From the NCBI GenBank assembly GCA_905250885.1, contig CAJNOQ010000876.1, positions 1 through 39,675 on the forward strand: DNA of 39,675 nucleotides, read 5' to 3'. Position 1 is the first letter of the stretch, and each line of letters begins with the position of its first letter. The notes beneath the pieces were generated by a model. It was given only the letters and a program-made list of their open reading frames with translations. It searched no databases and was not told the origin of the DNA. This stretch comes from Didymodactylos carnosus. Its lineage: Eukaryota; Rotifera; Eurotatoria; Philodinida; Philodinidae. The translations under genes and the position numbers were made by a program. This document shows, in pieces, positions 1 through 10,747 of the stretch.

Positions 1-282
1 GACTTTACGTTAGTTATAAATTTGCTCAAAATGAGCTATAGCAATGTCTTTCATTGGTATCTTGACACTACACTAAAAGTAGATAAATTTAGAGGTCACA
101 TAGAATTTTAAATTCTCAATTATCTCGGTAGCAAAACAACTATAAGTCTATAACTAATTACAGTGTATTTTTACTATTTCTTCGAATTCATCTCAGATAT
201 GGATGAATACTTCGATCATAAAATGTGAATTATTTATAGTAATTGATGTAATCGATGAGTGTTTACGAGGGAACCTCCCAAG

Positions 283-840
283 ATATCCACCTCCGATTTT
301 AATGATTCATACATCGATCGGTAGAGTATACCGAAGTAGTAAAGCTTAGTCGATAACCTATGTTTCCATGTGTTTTTACCATTCCCAGATTCAATTTAAC
401 GGAAGTCATATATCTTCGGGGAAAACCCTGGGTCCTTCAAAAACCAAGCAAAAGTAAGAGGTCGCTTAGATCAAGCTTTGTAGAAGGCGCTTTGGTCTAT
501 CTAACTATAAAACAAATCGATAGATTGTTATCTTTGTTTTCAAAAAATCCAAGCAAGTTTTCCAGAGGTTCATGTAGGCGGCCGCTACGCGACAGAAAAG
601 ACAATTTTCTACAGTTTTAGTTAACGCCTAGGAGTAGTACCGAAAAAAATTTCAGCCTTTCGTAACTTGTTTTGGCTGAATTGTTGAATTTTTACTATTA
701 CCAAGCCCTGGGAGCTCCAAAATAAAAAATTCCTATAACTTTTGGAGAAAGAACCATAGGGAAAATTCCGTTTAAAGTATTTATTATCTCGATATCTCTA
801 TTGAACGATGTATGAATCATTGAAATGGGAGGTGGACATT
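283..840. mobile_element. Non-autonomous element with terminal inverted repeats (about 560 bp)
   Basis: Positions 283-330 and 793-840 are inverted copies of each other. Both contain TCCACCTCC followed about eight bases later by the identical run AATGATTCATACATCG. By eye about 40 of 45 aligned bases match. The interior has no recognisable transposase; the 86-codon frame at 360-620 resembles nothing I know. Size and structure fit a MITE. I could not identify a target-site duplication. Confidence 0.6.
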
Positions 841-1538
841 TTCATATCCTCATTGGGTGGGCATATCCTCATTTCTGATCATAGTTTTATCTGAAAATAT
901 TGAAATCAGTATGTGAAAAAGATGTTATTCTTCATTTAGTTTTGTTTTGTTAACAGAATAAATATCAACATCATTGTATGTTGGTATTAATTCATGTTTA
1001 TATTTATTTTGTTCTTAACTTTTTCTTGAATTTGATCTTACCCTCAATCTTTTAACTGTAATAACAGTTGATGATCGATTTCTCATAGTGGTAGTTGAGG
1101 ATTATTTGAACAACTTGATGATGTCATCTGTTGCATAGCGGATGATAATGTATGAACAAAATCATCTATAACATTTTTTTGAATAATTCTACAATCATTC
1201 CATTATTATCATATATAATATTATTGTAATGATTTCCACATTGACATTATATTATTGGTCAATGATTGGATTGAAAATGAGTAAAATTATTAAATTATTT
1301 TTTCTTCATTTTTTCAACACTCTTTCCATTATTTTGAAGTTGTTATATGCTATTCTTTACAATCTAAAATATTTAACGTCTGTACTAATACAACTGTATG
1401 CTGCATATTGACCGCTACATTAATTATATGTTTAAACATTTTTGCAATATTTGGTTGAATGTCTAAAAAATTTTTCAGCATTTATAACACTAAACTAGTT
1501 GTGTGTATATTCAATCTTGAAAAAATCTTAGACAGTAT
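841..1538. other. Gene-free AT-rich stretch
   Basis: I see no gene here. Open frames are short and rich in Phe, Leu and Ile, as expected from AT-rich noncoding DNA. No repeat structure stands out apart from general A/T runs. Confidence 0.5.
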
Positions 1539-1728
1539 AATCTTACTAAGATCTTAGTCCAATTTCACTTACATTTGTCTAAGATCTTAGAAAAATCTTA
1601 TAATATCTTAGATTTTTCGGGTCTCATGATCTTAGTAAGATTTGTTTAAGATCTTAGACAACTCTAAGCGAAATCTTACCAAATCTAATAAGATTCTAAT
1701 AAGATTTTTCTAAGGTCTTAGTAAGATT
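1539..1728. repeat. Nested palindromic block built on AAGATCTTAG
   Basis: The ends are inverted copies: 1539-1557 reads AATCTTACTAAGATCTTAG and 1710-1728 is its near-perfect complement with one change. Inside is a second inverted pair, TTGTCTAAGATCTTAG near 1576 and TTTAAGATCTTAGACAA near 1646. The unit AAGATCTTAG is itself a palindrome, so the 190 bp can fold in several ways. It has no coding content. It may be a small TIR element or a palindromic minisatellite. Confidence 0.65.
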
Positions 1729-1952
1729 CGAGTAAGTTTATCACTAGGGAAGACTTTGATACAATCTGTTTCACTTGAAAATAAATCTATGGGAAAAACG
1801 ATTAGTAGTTGGTTATATATTTTTATATCTCATGGTTGAATATGAATATATTTTGCTTATTCTTGATTACAACTTTCTATTTTTTTCACAAGCGTTTTAT
1901 TTTTGTGAATTTTATTTAATTGTTTATTATTTTTATATTTGGAAGGAGACCG

Positions 1953-2137
1953 ATCTGATTTATGAACATCTGCAATTTACATAATATCTAGATATTTAGA
2001 TGTTAAGATCTTCAGTTCCGCTCACTCACTCTTATCTTCCTGCTCCCCCCTCTCCTCCTCCGTCCCCCTAAATATCTAACATTTGAATATCAGAATATCT
2101 AGATATTATGTAAATTGCAGATGTTCACAGATCAGAT
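1953..2137. mobile_element. MITE-like element with about 45-bp inverted termini
   Basis: The left end (about 1953-1999) and right end (about 2091-2137) are inverted copies sharing AACATCTGCAATTTACATAA followed by TATCTAGATAT. Similarity extends outward through GATCTGAT. The 90-bp core holds a strongly pyrimidine-biased tract (about 2028-2069) of C and T runs. There is no ORF. The structure fits a MITE of about 185 bp; superfamily unknown. Confidence 0.65.
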
Positions 2138-3164
2138 CCTACGATTCGGAAGGCCCTTAAAGACAACAATTGACTTTATAATCTTTTTTTGGAGCTGTTA
2201 CTTGTTACTTTAGCTGCCTATGACCGTCTGAAGCTCCAAATAACCTTCATTTTCCGTCCGAAGGTTCCTTCTCCATTTCAGAGATATTTCAGTTTAGTTT
2301 AAAATTCAAAAATTTTCGTCAGCAAATATCAAACTGAAAAAAAAAATACATATAGCAAACTCAAATTAGCAAAAGCGTGGTTTTTTAGAAATTCTGTTTA
2401 GAGACATTGGAAAACATTTTTCACTCAACCATTAGAAAGGACATGCGTTTAAAACTCCGAAAACGTGTGGCTCTCTAAAAACTAGCTCAATCAACTTCAA
2501 AACAATGTTTCTCATACAATATTCCGATTGTACCGTTATTGCATCTATTAAGTTTTATCAGGAGTGTTTGATGTTTTTATGTTTTGAACCATGCAGAACA
2601 GGAGGTAACATCATTCAAATTTAACATCAGATATTATACAATTAAATTAAGTAAAAACCAAGATACATTTGCATTCGTCATTTTCAACCACAACTTAATT
2701 TCGAGCTTTATACATGCTGGTTAATCGTACTACAATGGATGACTCTGACTTTATGTAGAAAATCGAACTACATTTTCTATACAAATATAGAATCTGCATT
2801 ATTTATCTCGTATCAGAAGCTCAAGAATTTTACAGTACACTTTCCATAAGAAGAATTTAGGTAAGAACATCAGAGTGGATTTTTATCGGACAACTGCTGA
2901 GATATCAATCAATTAATTTTAAGTCATTGAAAAAAGTTTTACAATGACAAGGTTTTAGCAACGACAATAAAACATAAAACTTCTAAACACGAGAAGATAA
3001 ACTAAAGTGACCTTTGCCCGTGTTTAGCTATCGTGTAGAGTACACATTAGAGCGTGCAATAAAGAAGAAAAAAAATGCTAAATATTAATAAGAGTAGAAG
3101 ATATTTATTAACAATGGAGTAATGATGTGACATCAAACAACAAGAGAGTAGAAGTATAAACTTT
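2138..3164. other. Gene-free stretch
   Basis: No coding region, RNA gene or clear repeat was recognised. It lies between a MITE-like element and the 3' end of the LINE relic on the minus strand. Confidence 0.45.
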
Positions 3165-4450
3165 AAAAGAAAACTTTATTGAACAAATTTTATTCAACGT
3201 ACATTTCATTTCGAAAACATATTTTGATGTTTTTCGAGACTATCGATAGATTAGATGAACGTCAATAGATATCTGGCAGCGCGTTCCACTTCTCACCAAT
3301 TCTCAAAATGAATGATCTTGCAAAATGTTTTGTTTCGCAGCGAACAGTCAAAAAGCATAAACAAAAGAATTTTTTAAATGAGGTGAACGCCGTTGATTAA
3401 ATGGTTGCAGCAATTCGAAACGTGTTAGAATAGTTGTCCCTTTTATAAACTTATAAAACAACTGTAGTCGTTGAGTTTTTCGATGATAGCTAAGACTTTC
3501 GAGTTTTGTCCTAGTAGCTAGAATAGATGATGACGAAGCGAAGTCTTTGTTTATTATTCGGAGAGTAAGACGTTGGCCTACATTTAAAGATTTTAATGAA
3601 CTTTTTGTTAAACTATCTAAAACAACTGATGCGTATTCAAGGACAGGACGCACACACATTAAATAAAGATGTGTTATAGGCACATAACAGAATAAGTCGT
3701 CTGCAAAGAGTGTTGAGACTGTATCTAGATCGATTTCATCCGTAATATCATTCATAAATATGAGAAAGAGTAAGAGACCAATAATACTCCTCTGGGGGAA
3801 CGTCAGACAGGATGGTAATCGAGTCTGAAAGCTCATCGTTTACTCTTATTTGTTGAGTTCGATTGTTCAAGTACGAGCTAAACCACAGATAGAAACTTTT
3901 ATCAATTTCCACCGTCCATAATTTTAATACAAGGAGCTGTTTCGATACGCTGTCAAAAGCCTTAAGGAAATCGAATGAAATACCCACAAATATCTCTTTT
4001 TCCATTTTTATTCATAGAATCGAGAATGTTGTTAAATAGGAGAGTGCATCAATTGTTGACGATTTCTCACTAAATTCGAAACGTATCTTATTGAAGCACT
4101 TACGCTTGTTCAAGTGCTGATTTGTACCTTTTGATAAATCAGTCGTTTGATAATTTTGCTCACGTTACTAAGCAACGAAACTAGTTGGTAGTTTCTATCG
4201 ATGTTCGATCTCCCTTTTTGTAAACTGGCTGAATAATGGCCTTTTTCCTAGATTTGCCAGTAATTACTGATCTGTTAAAAATATACTGCAATTGTGCCAC
4301 AATTACTGATGCTGTACCTCTGAGAAACTCAACGGATATTTTGTCAAAACCTGTCGCTTTTGTGTTATTCAACTACCTTATCGCGGAAAAAATCCCTGGA
4401 ACCATAAACTTAAAACGAGAAAGTGATGGCAGTTGTTCTTTTAGCTTAGG
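3165..4450 (-). pseudogene. Decayed non-LTR retrotransposon (LINE) reverse transcriptase, 3' part
   Basis: Read on the minus strand, successive frames give reverse-transcriptase blocks in the expected order. KATGFDKIS, corresponding to the usual KATGPDGI, lies near 4350, followed by a VYKKGD block. FDFLKAFDSV, the conserved palm motif, lies near 3960. GSIIGLLLFLIFMNDI and then FADD, the catalytic motif, lie near 3770-3690. Then comes VRPVLEYAS, and the C-terminal KWNALP motif is near 3280. The enzyme normally makes cDNA from LINE RNA at a nicked target. Here the frame shifts several times, there are in-frame stops, and sequence between FADD and VRPVLEYAS looks deleted, because that segment is far shorter than usual. 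Two AATAAA motifs lie near 3170-3200, at the expected 3' end. The endonuclease part is absent (5' truncation). The order of motifs fits the Jockey/CR1 group, but the clade is not certain. Confidence 0.85.
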
Positions 4451-7016
4451 TTAGAGGCTTTCGATAAACGTATACAAGAACTGATTTTGTCTTTGGATAA
4501 TTTAAAAGATAGAATCATATCATAAAAATTATATATTCCCGATTTCATTCTGATTCAAGAAAAAACTTAACAAATTAAATTAGAAATTCATTTCTTCTCA
4601 CAATTACATGGCCACTGTTTCTGTATAGATCTCAGATCTAAATAAGAAACCTTATTTTTTCTATAATCTATTTTGTATTTTGATATTTTGAAAAGTGCAT
4701 ACGATGGTCTAAAAATAATTAGATTAAGCAAGTAACAAAAGTGGCACAATCGAGAAAAAAAAAAATAGAAGATAAAAATTATAAAAGCATAAATAAAATT
4801 TGACAAACATTCTTTTTTTTTTTCTCCAACTCTACAATTAATCAGAATTAGTCGACATTTTTTTCCAGAGTTCTATTTCAAATTTGGTTATCCCAAATAT
4901 ATAATTGTTTTTGCCCAAAAAAACTAAAATTTCAACTCGTCAAAGTCGTTATGTATACTGAATGCTTGACATTTAGTGGGATTCTAGAAATGTAAACTAT
5001 TATTTGTTGTGATGCTAAGGAAGAATCGTAGAATTAAATATTGGAGACAATGAACGACTACGACAAAATGACAATCATTTTTTGCGTCAAAGAATAAAAA
5101 TTGTGTTATAAAACATTCTATAACATCGAATTTTATAAATGAATCGAAATTAGTTGAATTTTATTTCTAGAATTTTATATCAAAATTTCATTGTCTCCAA
5201 TGTTTAATTCGATGATTAGACATAAAAATATTGTTTTACCTAAAATATGCAATAGTCTTTCTTCATTTGGATAAACAATTGAAATTAGATATTTATGTTT
5301 TATTTATAATTTCTAGTCTGAATCGAGAATCTAACATACACGATAAAGCCTATAATTCATCGTGTATATCATCTAAATGGCAATGGACCATTGCTGTATA
5401 TTTTAAATCTAACCATAAGAAAGATAATCTACATGAAATTGTACATTTTAATATCATAATTTTACTCATGAACTTTTTTAAACATATAAAAGTTTTATAT
5501 TTGACAAGGCAATGATTTTCTTTTAATGTAAAATGGAAAAACACGTATGATTTCAACATTATTTTTCTTCTTTTTTTTATTTATTTATTATTAAATTGAC
5601 TGTAGAGAAGTAGACAGATATAAACTGTATATATATTTTATTTCTATGTGTGGATATACAAAGTTATACATTTATTTTTATGCATCATAATTTTCAATGT
5701 CAGTAGCTTCAATAAAATATGAACAAAAATAACTGTATCTAATATTATTAACTTTTAAGTGTAATTTAAATGAGACAAAATGTTTACAAAAATAAATCTT
5801 ATTATTAATTTGAAAAATAGACAAGAGAACAGAACAAACATACATGGTAAAATAAAATAAAAATTGTATGGTATAGAATATCAATGAAGAAAATTCATTA
5901 TCAAAAAGACAAAAAAAAAAAAGTCTATTTTAGTGAAAAAAAAATAAAAATACAATTTAAATATAGAGATTTTGTTTTGTTTTGTTTTGTTTATTTCAAT
6001 TACATAATCAAAATTGATCACGATTATTCGTGCATATACCGTTTTTATGATCGATATATTTTATATACTCTTTATTATATTTCTTATCATCTTTAATGTA
6101 TAATACGTGCCGTATATAGAAGAAAATATATATTTACAGATTTATTCGAGAAAAAAAAAAATGAACGGAATACTTTTCCATTTTGAAAAAAATTGAGTTT
6201 AAAATATCTTGGAAAAAGTATAACATTAAAAAAAAAAGAAGACAAAAACGGATATGCGTGACATTGACTCCATTTTTTTCTTTCGTAGAAGATTATTGAT
6301 TTAGAATTATTATTATTAATATTATGTTTATGATTGTGCAAGTGCATACGAATCGAGTTTAGTGATCAATTTCTATGGCGTATGCTTTTTCATTCAATCT
6401 AGAAATCTGTTTATTAATCGAAGATAAGACATCTAATCTACGTTTCAGTGAAGCAGAATGATCAAATTCTCATCTTTATATTTGTTTTTTATCATTATCA
6501 AGAAAAAATTTTAGCGTCAAAAAGATAATCACTTATGGGTTTAAGAAAGCTAAAAAAACCAAAAAAAAAACCAAAAAAAATAGACAAGCTAAAAGAACTA
6601 TAAGAAAATAATCGTTTTTGAATGATTGTTGTCGATATTGATCATAATCATTATTATTTAACTTAAAAAAAGAAAAAGAAATACTAATAGAATGAGTCAA
6701 TATTTTACGAATTGATACTAGCCTAAAAAACAAAACATGAATACGATTTTTTTTTTCAATTTAACTATTTAGTCTGTATAATTTACATGAAAATTATGTA
6801 TAATGAATAAATGAAAATAACATATTAGTTATTTTCAAATACAAAGTATCAATATCTTTTATTTTAGTTTTTTGATCAGTTTTAAAACTAAATGTTTTTT
6901 CTAAGATTTATTATGATTCTGAAAACATAAGAATATTAAATAAAAGTCAAAATAGAATATTTTTTAGAATAAATCGTTGACAATGGAAAATTGATGAACT
7001 ATTTGAAGATGTCTCA
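4451..7016. other. Gene-free AT-rich stretch
   Basis: No gene is supported. Many A/T homopolymers occur (for example near 4750, 4815, 5920 and 6150). Frames of up to 94 codons are low-complexity Phe/Ile/Tyr/Lys strings. It could be intergenic, or intronic to a gene outside the window. Confidence 0.5.
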
Positions 7017-7037
7017 CAACAACAACAACAACAACAA
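7017..7037. repeat. (AAC)n microsatellite
   Basis: Seven consecutive CAA/AAC triplets in noncoding DNA. Confidence 0.85.
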
Positions 7038-7290
7038 TAACGTCATCTATATTAAAATATAAAACTAAACGGTAAATCTATTAGAGAAATTTCTATTTGT
7101 TTAACATGTAGAAAACAGATCATAGTAAATGACAATCTGTTTATAATACGTAAGAAATGAAATATCGTCAAAATATTTCAAGTTTTAATAATAGTGATTA
7201 TTGATTACCAATGAGCATTAACAGTTATTCAAATTCTCTGAATTGAGAGCTAATCGATTTTTTTTCCTCATCGAATTTGACGTTTTTTTT

Positions 7291-7314
7291 CTTCTTCGTC
7301 TTCTTCTTCTTCTT
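7291..7314. repeat. (CTT)n microsatellite
   Basis: Eight near-perfect CTT triplets with one interruption (CGT). Confidence 0.8.
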
Positions 7315-7422
7315 GTGAAGTATGGGAAATCAGTTTGTATTTGCCAACGAACTTTTCTCGAGTATTTTTTAATAATATTCTCCTCTTTTTATTTATTACG
7401 ATTTTCCCATTCTTCTCGCTTC

Positions 7423-7432
<10 letters not shown>

Positions 7433-7449
<17 letters not shown>
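7433..7449. repeat. (CT)n microsatellite
   Basis: An uninterrupted CT dinucleotide run of about 17 bases. Confidence 0.85.
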
Positions 7450-7453
<4 letters not shown>

Positions 7454-7727
7454 TTTTCCTTCAATTTAGGCACGGCGATTGGAGTGGAGAGATGTCTGTA
7501 GGATTTAATCGACGACTATTCTCGCACACATTGATAGGAAACGGTTCCATGTGCGCTTGCTTAGATAAAGATAAAAAATGACGAGACGACTTAAATGAAA
7601 TCATCAAAACGAAAAAAGAAGAAGAAGAAAAAATTCTCAATTAGTATTTCTCATTCTTATGCTTTTTTAGGAGATTATGAGGGTTTCCTTCTTTTTTTTT
7701 TGTAGAGTGGTTAGCATCACACGCACA

Positions 7728-7780
7728 TCTCTCTCTGTCTCTCTCTCTCTCTCTCTATATATATACATATATATATATAT
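7728..7780. repeat. Compound (CT)n(TA)n microsatellite
   Basis: A CT run with one GT interruption passes directly into a TA run with one CA interruption. Confidence 0.85.
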
Positions 7781-7864
7781 CATTTCAGCCTCTTTTTCTT
7801 CTTCTATTTCTTTTTACTGTTGTTTATAGCAGATTTTCATTCTTTAGGGGTTCTTTTTTGTCTG

Positions 7865-7893
7865 TCTCTCTCTCTCTCTCTATATATATATAT
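7865..7893. repeat. Compound (CT)n(TA)n microsatellite
   Basis: The same CT-then-TA arrangement as at 7728-7780, about 85 bp further on. Confidence 0.85.
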
Positions 7894-8202
7894 TAGATAG
7901 ATGTGGTGTGTGTTCCCAAGATGTGTTTGTTCTACTTTTTTTTCATAAAATACATTGCATGCAAATTATAACACACATACACCGATACACCGATAGAAAT
8001 AGAACGATTCTCAGTAGACAGAAGAAGAAAAAAAACCGGAAAGAAAGATATTATATTTATACATATGTAATATCTACATACTGATGGTGATAGTATTTTT
8101 TATATGTGAAGAGTTTTTTTTTTTTTTATTTTTTATCATAAACAAGAAGAATGTACAGTAAGTGGATAGTAATGAACAAATTTCAACAGATATGTTATCA
8201 AA

Positions 8203-8225
8203 CATATATATATATATATATATAT
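8203..8225. repeat. (AT)n microsatellite
   Basis: An uninterrupted AT dinucleotide run of about 23 bases. Confidence 0.85.
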
Positions 8226-9293
8226 TTGTATTAATTTAAGAAATAACAAAAAGAAAGTAAGTGATTATTATGATAATTAGAGATTAGCTAATTGATCTTT
8301 ATAATTATAAAAATAATTGTATAAAAATAATAATTATCGATAGTTTAAACTAATGAAGATTTTTTGTAATTAAATAATTAGTATTTTTTGTTGAATTAGA
8401 TCAATTAAACTACATGATATTATTTATCACTTCTTGTGTATGTATGTATGTGTGCGACAATGAAAGAGTTGATAGAAACATATGTTCCATTTATTATGGA
8501 TATATATCTGTATCTAGAAGAAAAAAGATTTGCAACATGACAATGACAGCTACGTGTTTTACATTATAACGGTAAATGTTACCCATTTTTTTTTTATTTT
8601 AAATAAATATAGAAACAGGTCTATAACTAATAATAAATGACATCTTTATTCACATAGATATTAGATAGAAAATTGTGTCCACCTAGCAAAAACAAAAAAA
8701 AACACAAGATTTTTCTATAGAAAGTTTATACAACTAACGGTATCAATGTCTTGATCACATATGTCATCTAAAAACGTTGAATTTTGATAAATCTTAATAG
8801 TTCAGTATCAATTGTAGTATAATTCATTATATAATTCTCGGAGAATAAAAGAATTGTTCAATCATCCATAAATAGAGATTTTTTTACTCAATACTATTTT
8901 GTTAAAGAACAGTTCAAACAAAAGAAACTGTTGTTACTACAATAATACGCCCCCTTATAAATAAAATCGTTACTGTTAACGATTTTGTTCCTGACATCTT
9001 CTCAGTCAAAAATCGATTTGAGTTACTCTCTGAAATAGAAGATTATGATGATTGTCTATTATCTAAAGAAAGGTTACACTTTGTTGATATTTAAGAGAGA
9101 GCGAAGAACAACTATTTTGAATAAAAATTAATTTGTTATAATTTTCTAGACAAAAAAAAAACAAGAAATTATTTTCTAATTATTTTCATTTCGGAAATAT
9201 TATACAATTGAATCTGTTTGTTCAACACCCACTTTGAAATCTGAAATCAAAACTCGTTTTTCTTTTTTACCGTTTGATGTAACATATACAGAG

Positions 9294-9309
9294 ATATATA
9301 TATATATAT
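9294..9309. repeat. (AT)n microsatellite
   Basis: A short AT run followed by a T-rich tract. Confidence 0.75.
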
Positions 9310-10094
9310 TTTTTTTTTATATTTTTTATTTTTTACCTTTTTCGTAGGCACAATTTGATCACTATTTTTTCTGCTTTTTATAATTGTATATTTACACACA
9401 TATAGTTGTTTGACCATTTTTCTTTTTTTCTTCTTCTTCTTTGTCTTCTACTATATCGTTAGCTACAGATGTGTTGTTTTTTTGCTTGATACATATTGAA
9501 AAAAAAGTTATATCAACATACGATGATATTTGATTTTGTTTTTATGCCTTCAAAAAAACGTTGCCTTTGCGTGTTTGGTATCAATTACTACAAATATTAC
9601 CACCTCCTCCTTCTTTGTCTGTCTTCTCTCGATCAATATATCACCTTTTCAATTTATGTACTCTCACATATACAGACACAGAAGTTAACAAACAAAAAAA
9701 AATACAAAAAAGAAAACAACCAGTAAAAAAATAAAAATAAAATGTTTTCATTCTTTTTTTTGTCTTAGAATTTGAACACATAACACAGTATACATTCTTT
9801 TTTATCATTAATCATCACTTGCACATGCACAAAAATTTTCATTAATTTCTCTCGTTCTCTCTCTCTCTCTATGTGTTTTCTTTTCTTCTGCCTTCGAATG
9901 ACATATTCTGAGATGACAGATTGATTTTTTTTCTGGTAGAAGTCATAGACAAACATAGAGAAGAATGGGAGAGAGAAAGAGAGAAATTTGTTCAAATATA
10001 TAATATTTCAGTTTAATTGCATCAACTCATAATTGACGTAAGCGCATTATATAGATGGGGTGAGAGAAACAAGATGAGCGTCACCCAATGCATA

Positions 10095-10095
<1 letters not shown>

Positions 10096-10129
<34 letters not shown>
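10096..10129. repeat. Poly(A) tract, 34 bases
   Basis: 34 consecutive A residues about 90 bases before the assembly gap. No LINE or processed-transcript sequence was recognised next to it, so it is taken as a simple repeat. Confidence 0.9.
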
Positions 10130-10134
<5 letters not shown>

Positions 10135-10220
10135 TTGATAATTTTTTTTTTAATTTTGTGAAAAAATTTAAAAGAAATATTTTTTTTTGTATTTTTTTAT
10201 TTTTATTTTTTTTTTTATTT

Positions 10221-10628
10221 NNNNNNNNNNNNNNNNNNNNNNNNNNNNNNNNNNNNNNNNNNNNNNNNNNNNNNNNNNNNNNNNNNNNNNNNNNNNNNNN
10301 NNNNNNNNNNNNNNNNNNNNNNNNNNNNNNNNNNNNNNNNNNNNNNNNNNNNNNNNNNNNNNNNNNNNNNNNNNNNNNNNNNNNNNNNNNNNNNNNNNNN
10401 NNNNNNNNNNNNNNNNNNNNNNNNNNNNNNNNNNNNNNNNNNNNNNNNNNNNNNNNNNNNNNNNNNNNNNNNNNNNNNNNNNNNNNNNNNNNNNNNNNNN
10501 NNNNNNNNNNNNNNNNNNNNNNNNNNNNNNNNNNNNNNNNNNNNNNNNNNNNNNNNNNNNNNNNNNNNNNNNNNNNNNNNNNNNNNNNNNNNNNNNNNNN
10601 NNNNNNNNNNNNNNNNNNNNNNNNNNNN
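10221..10628. other. Assembly gap (408 N)
   Basis: 408 undetermined bases. The left flank is nearly pure A/T, and a 27-base T run follows within 90 bases on the right, so low complexity probably caused the break. Open frames that cross the gap have no meaning. Confidence 0.99.
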
Positions 10629-10709
10629 GTTTGCTAAAAAACACACTCCCATTTTTTGGTTTGTTTGGGCCCTCCCCTTTTTCTTTTTTATTTAATATAA
10701 AAATTTATA

Positions 10710-10715
<6 letters not shown>

Positions 10716-10742
<27 letters not shown>
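10716..10742. repeat. Poly(T) tract, 27 bases
   Basis: 27 consecutive T residues just right of the assembly gap. Confidence 0.9.

Positions 10743-10747
<5 letters not shown>

Larger units (their letters stand above)
7038..10095. other. Gene-free region with pyrimidine-rich microsatellites
   Basis: The plus strand is biased to T and C, with TTC, CT and TA tracts. The longest frame (7243-7581, 112 codons) is mostly Phe, Leu and a Ser/Leu string from the CT microsatellite, so it is not credible as a gene. No splice-bounded coding exon was recognised. The composition would suit a long intron or an intergenic spacer. Confidence 0.5.

Noticed and set aside
7243-7581. 112-codon plus-strand frame
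   Set aside because: It runs through TTC and CT microsatellites, giving Leu and Ser-Leu strings; no motif or splice context supports a gene.
8180-8205. Resemblance to the miR-190 start (AGATATGTT)
   Set aside because: Similarity stops after nine bases and there is no suitable precursor hairpin.
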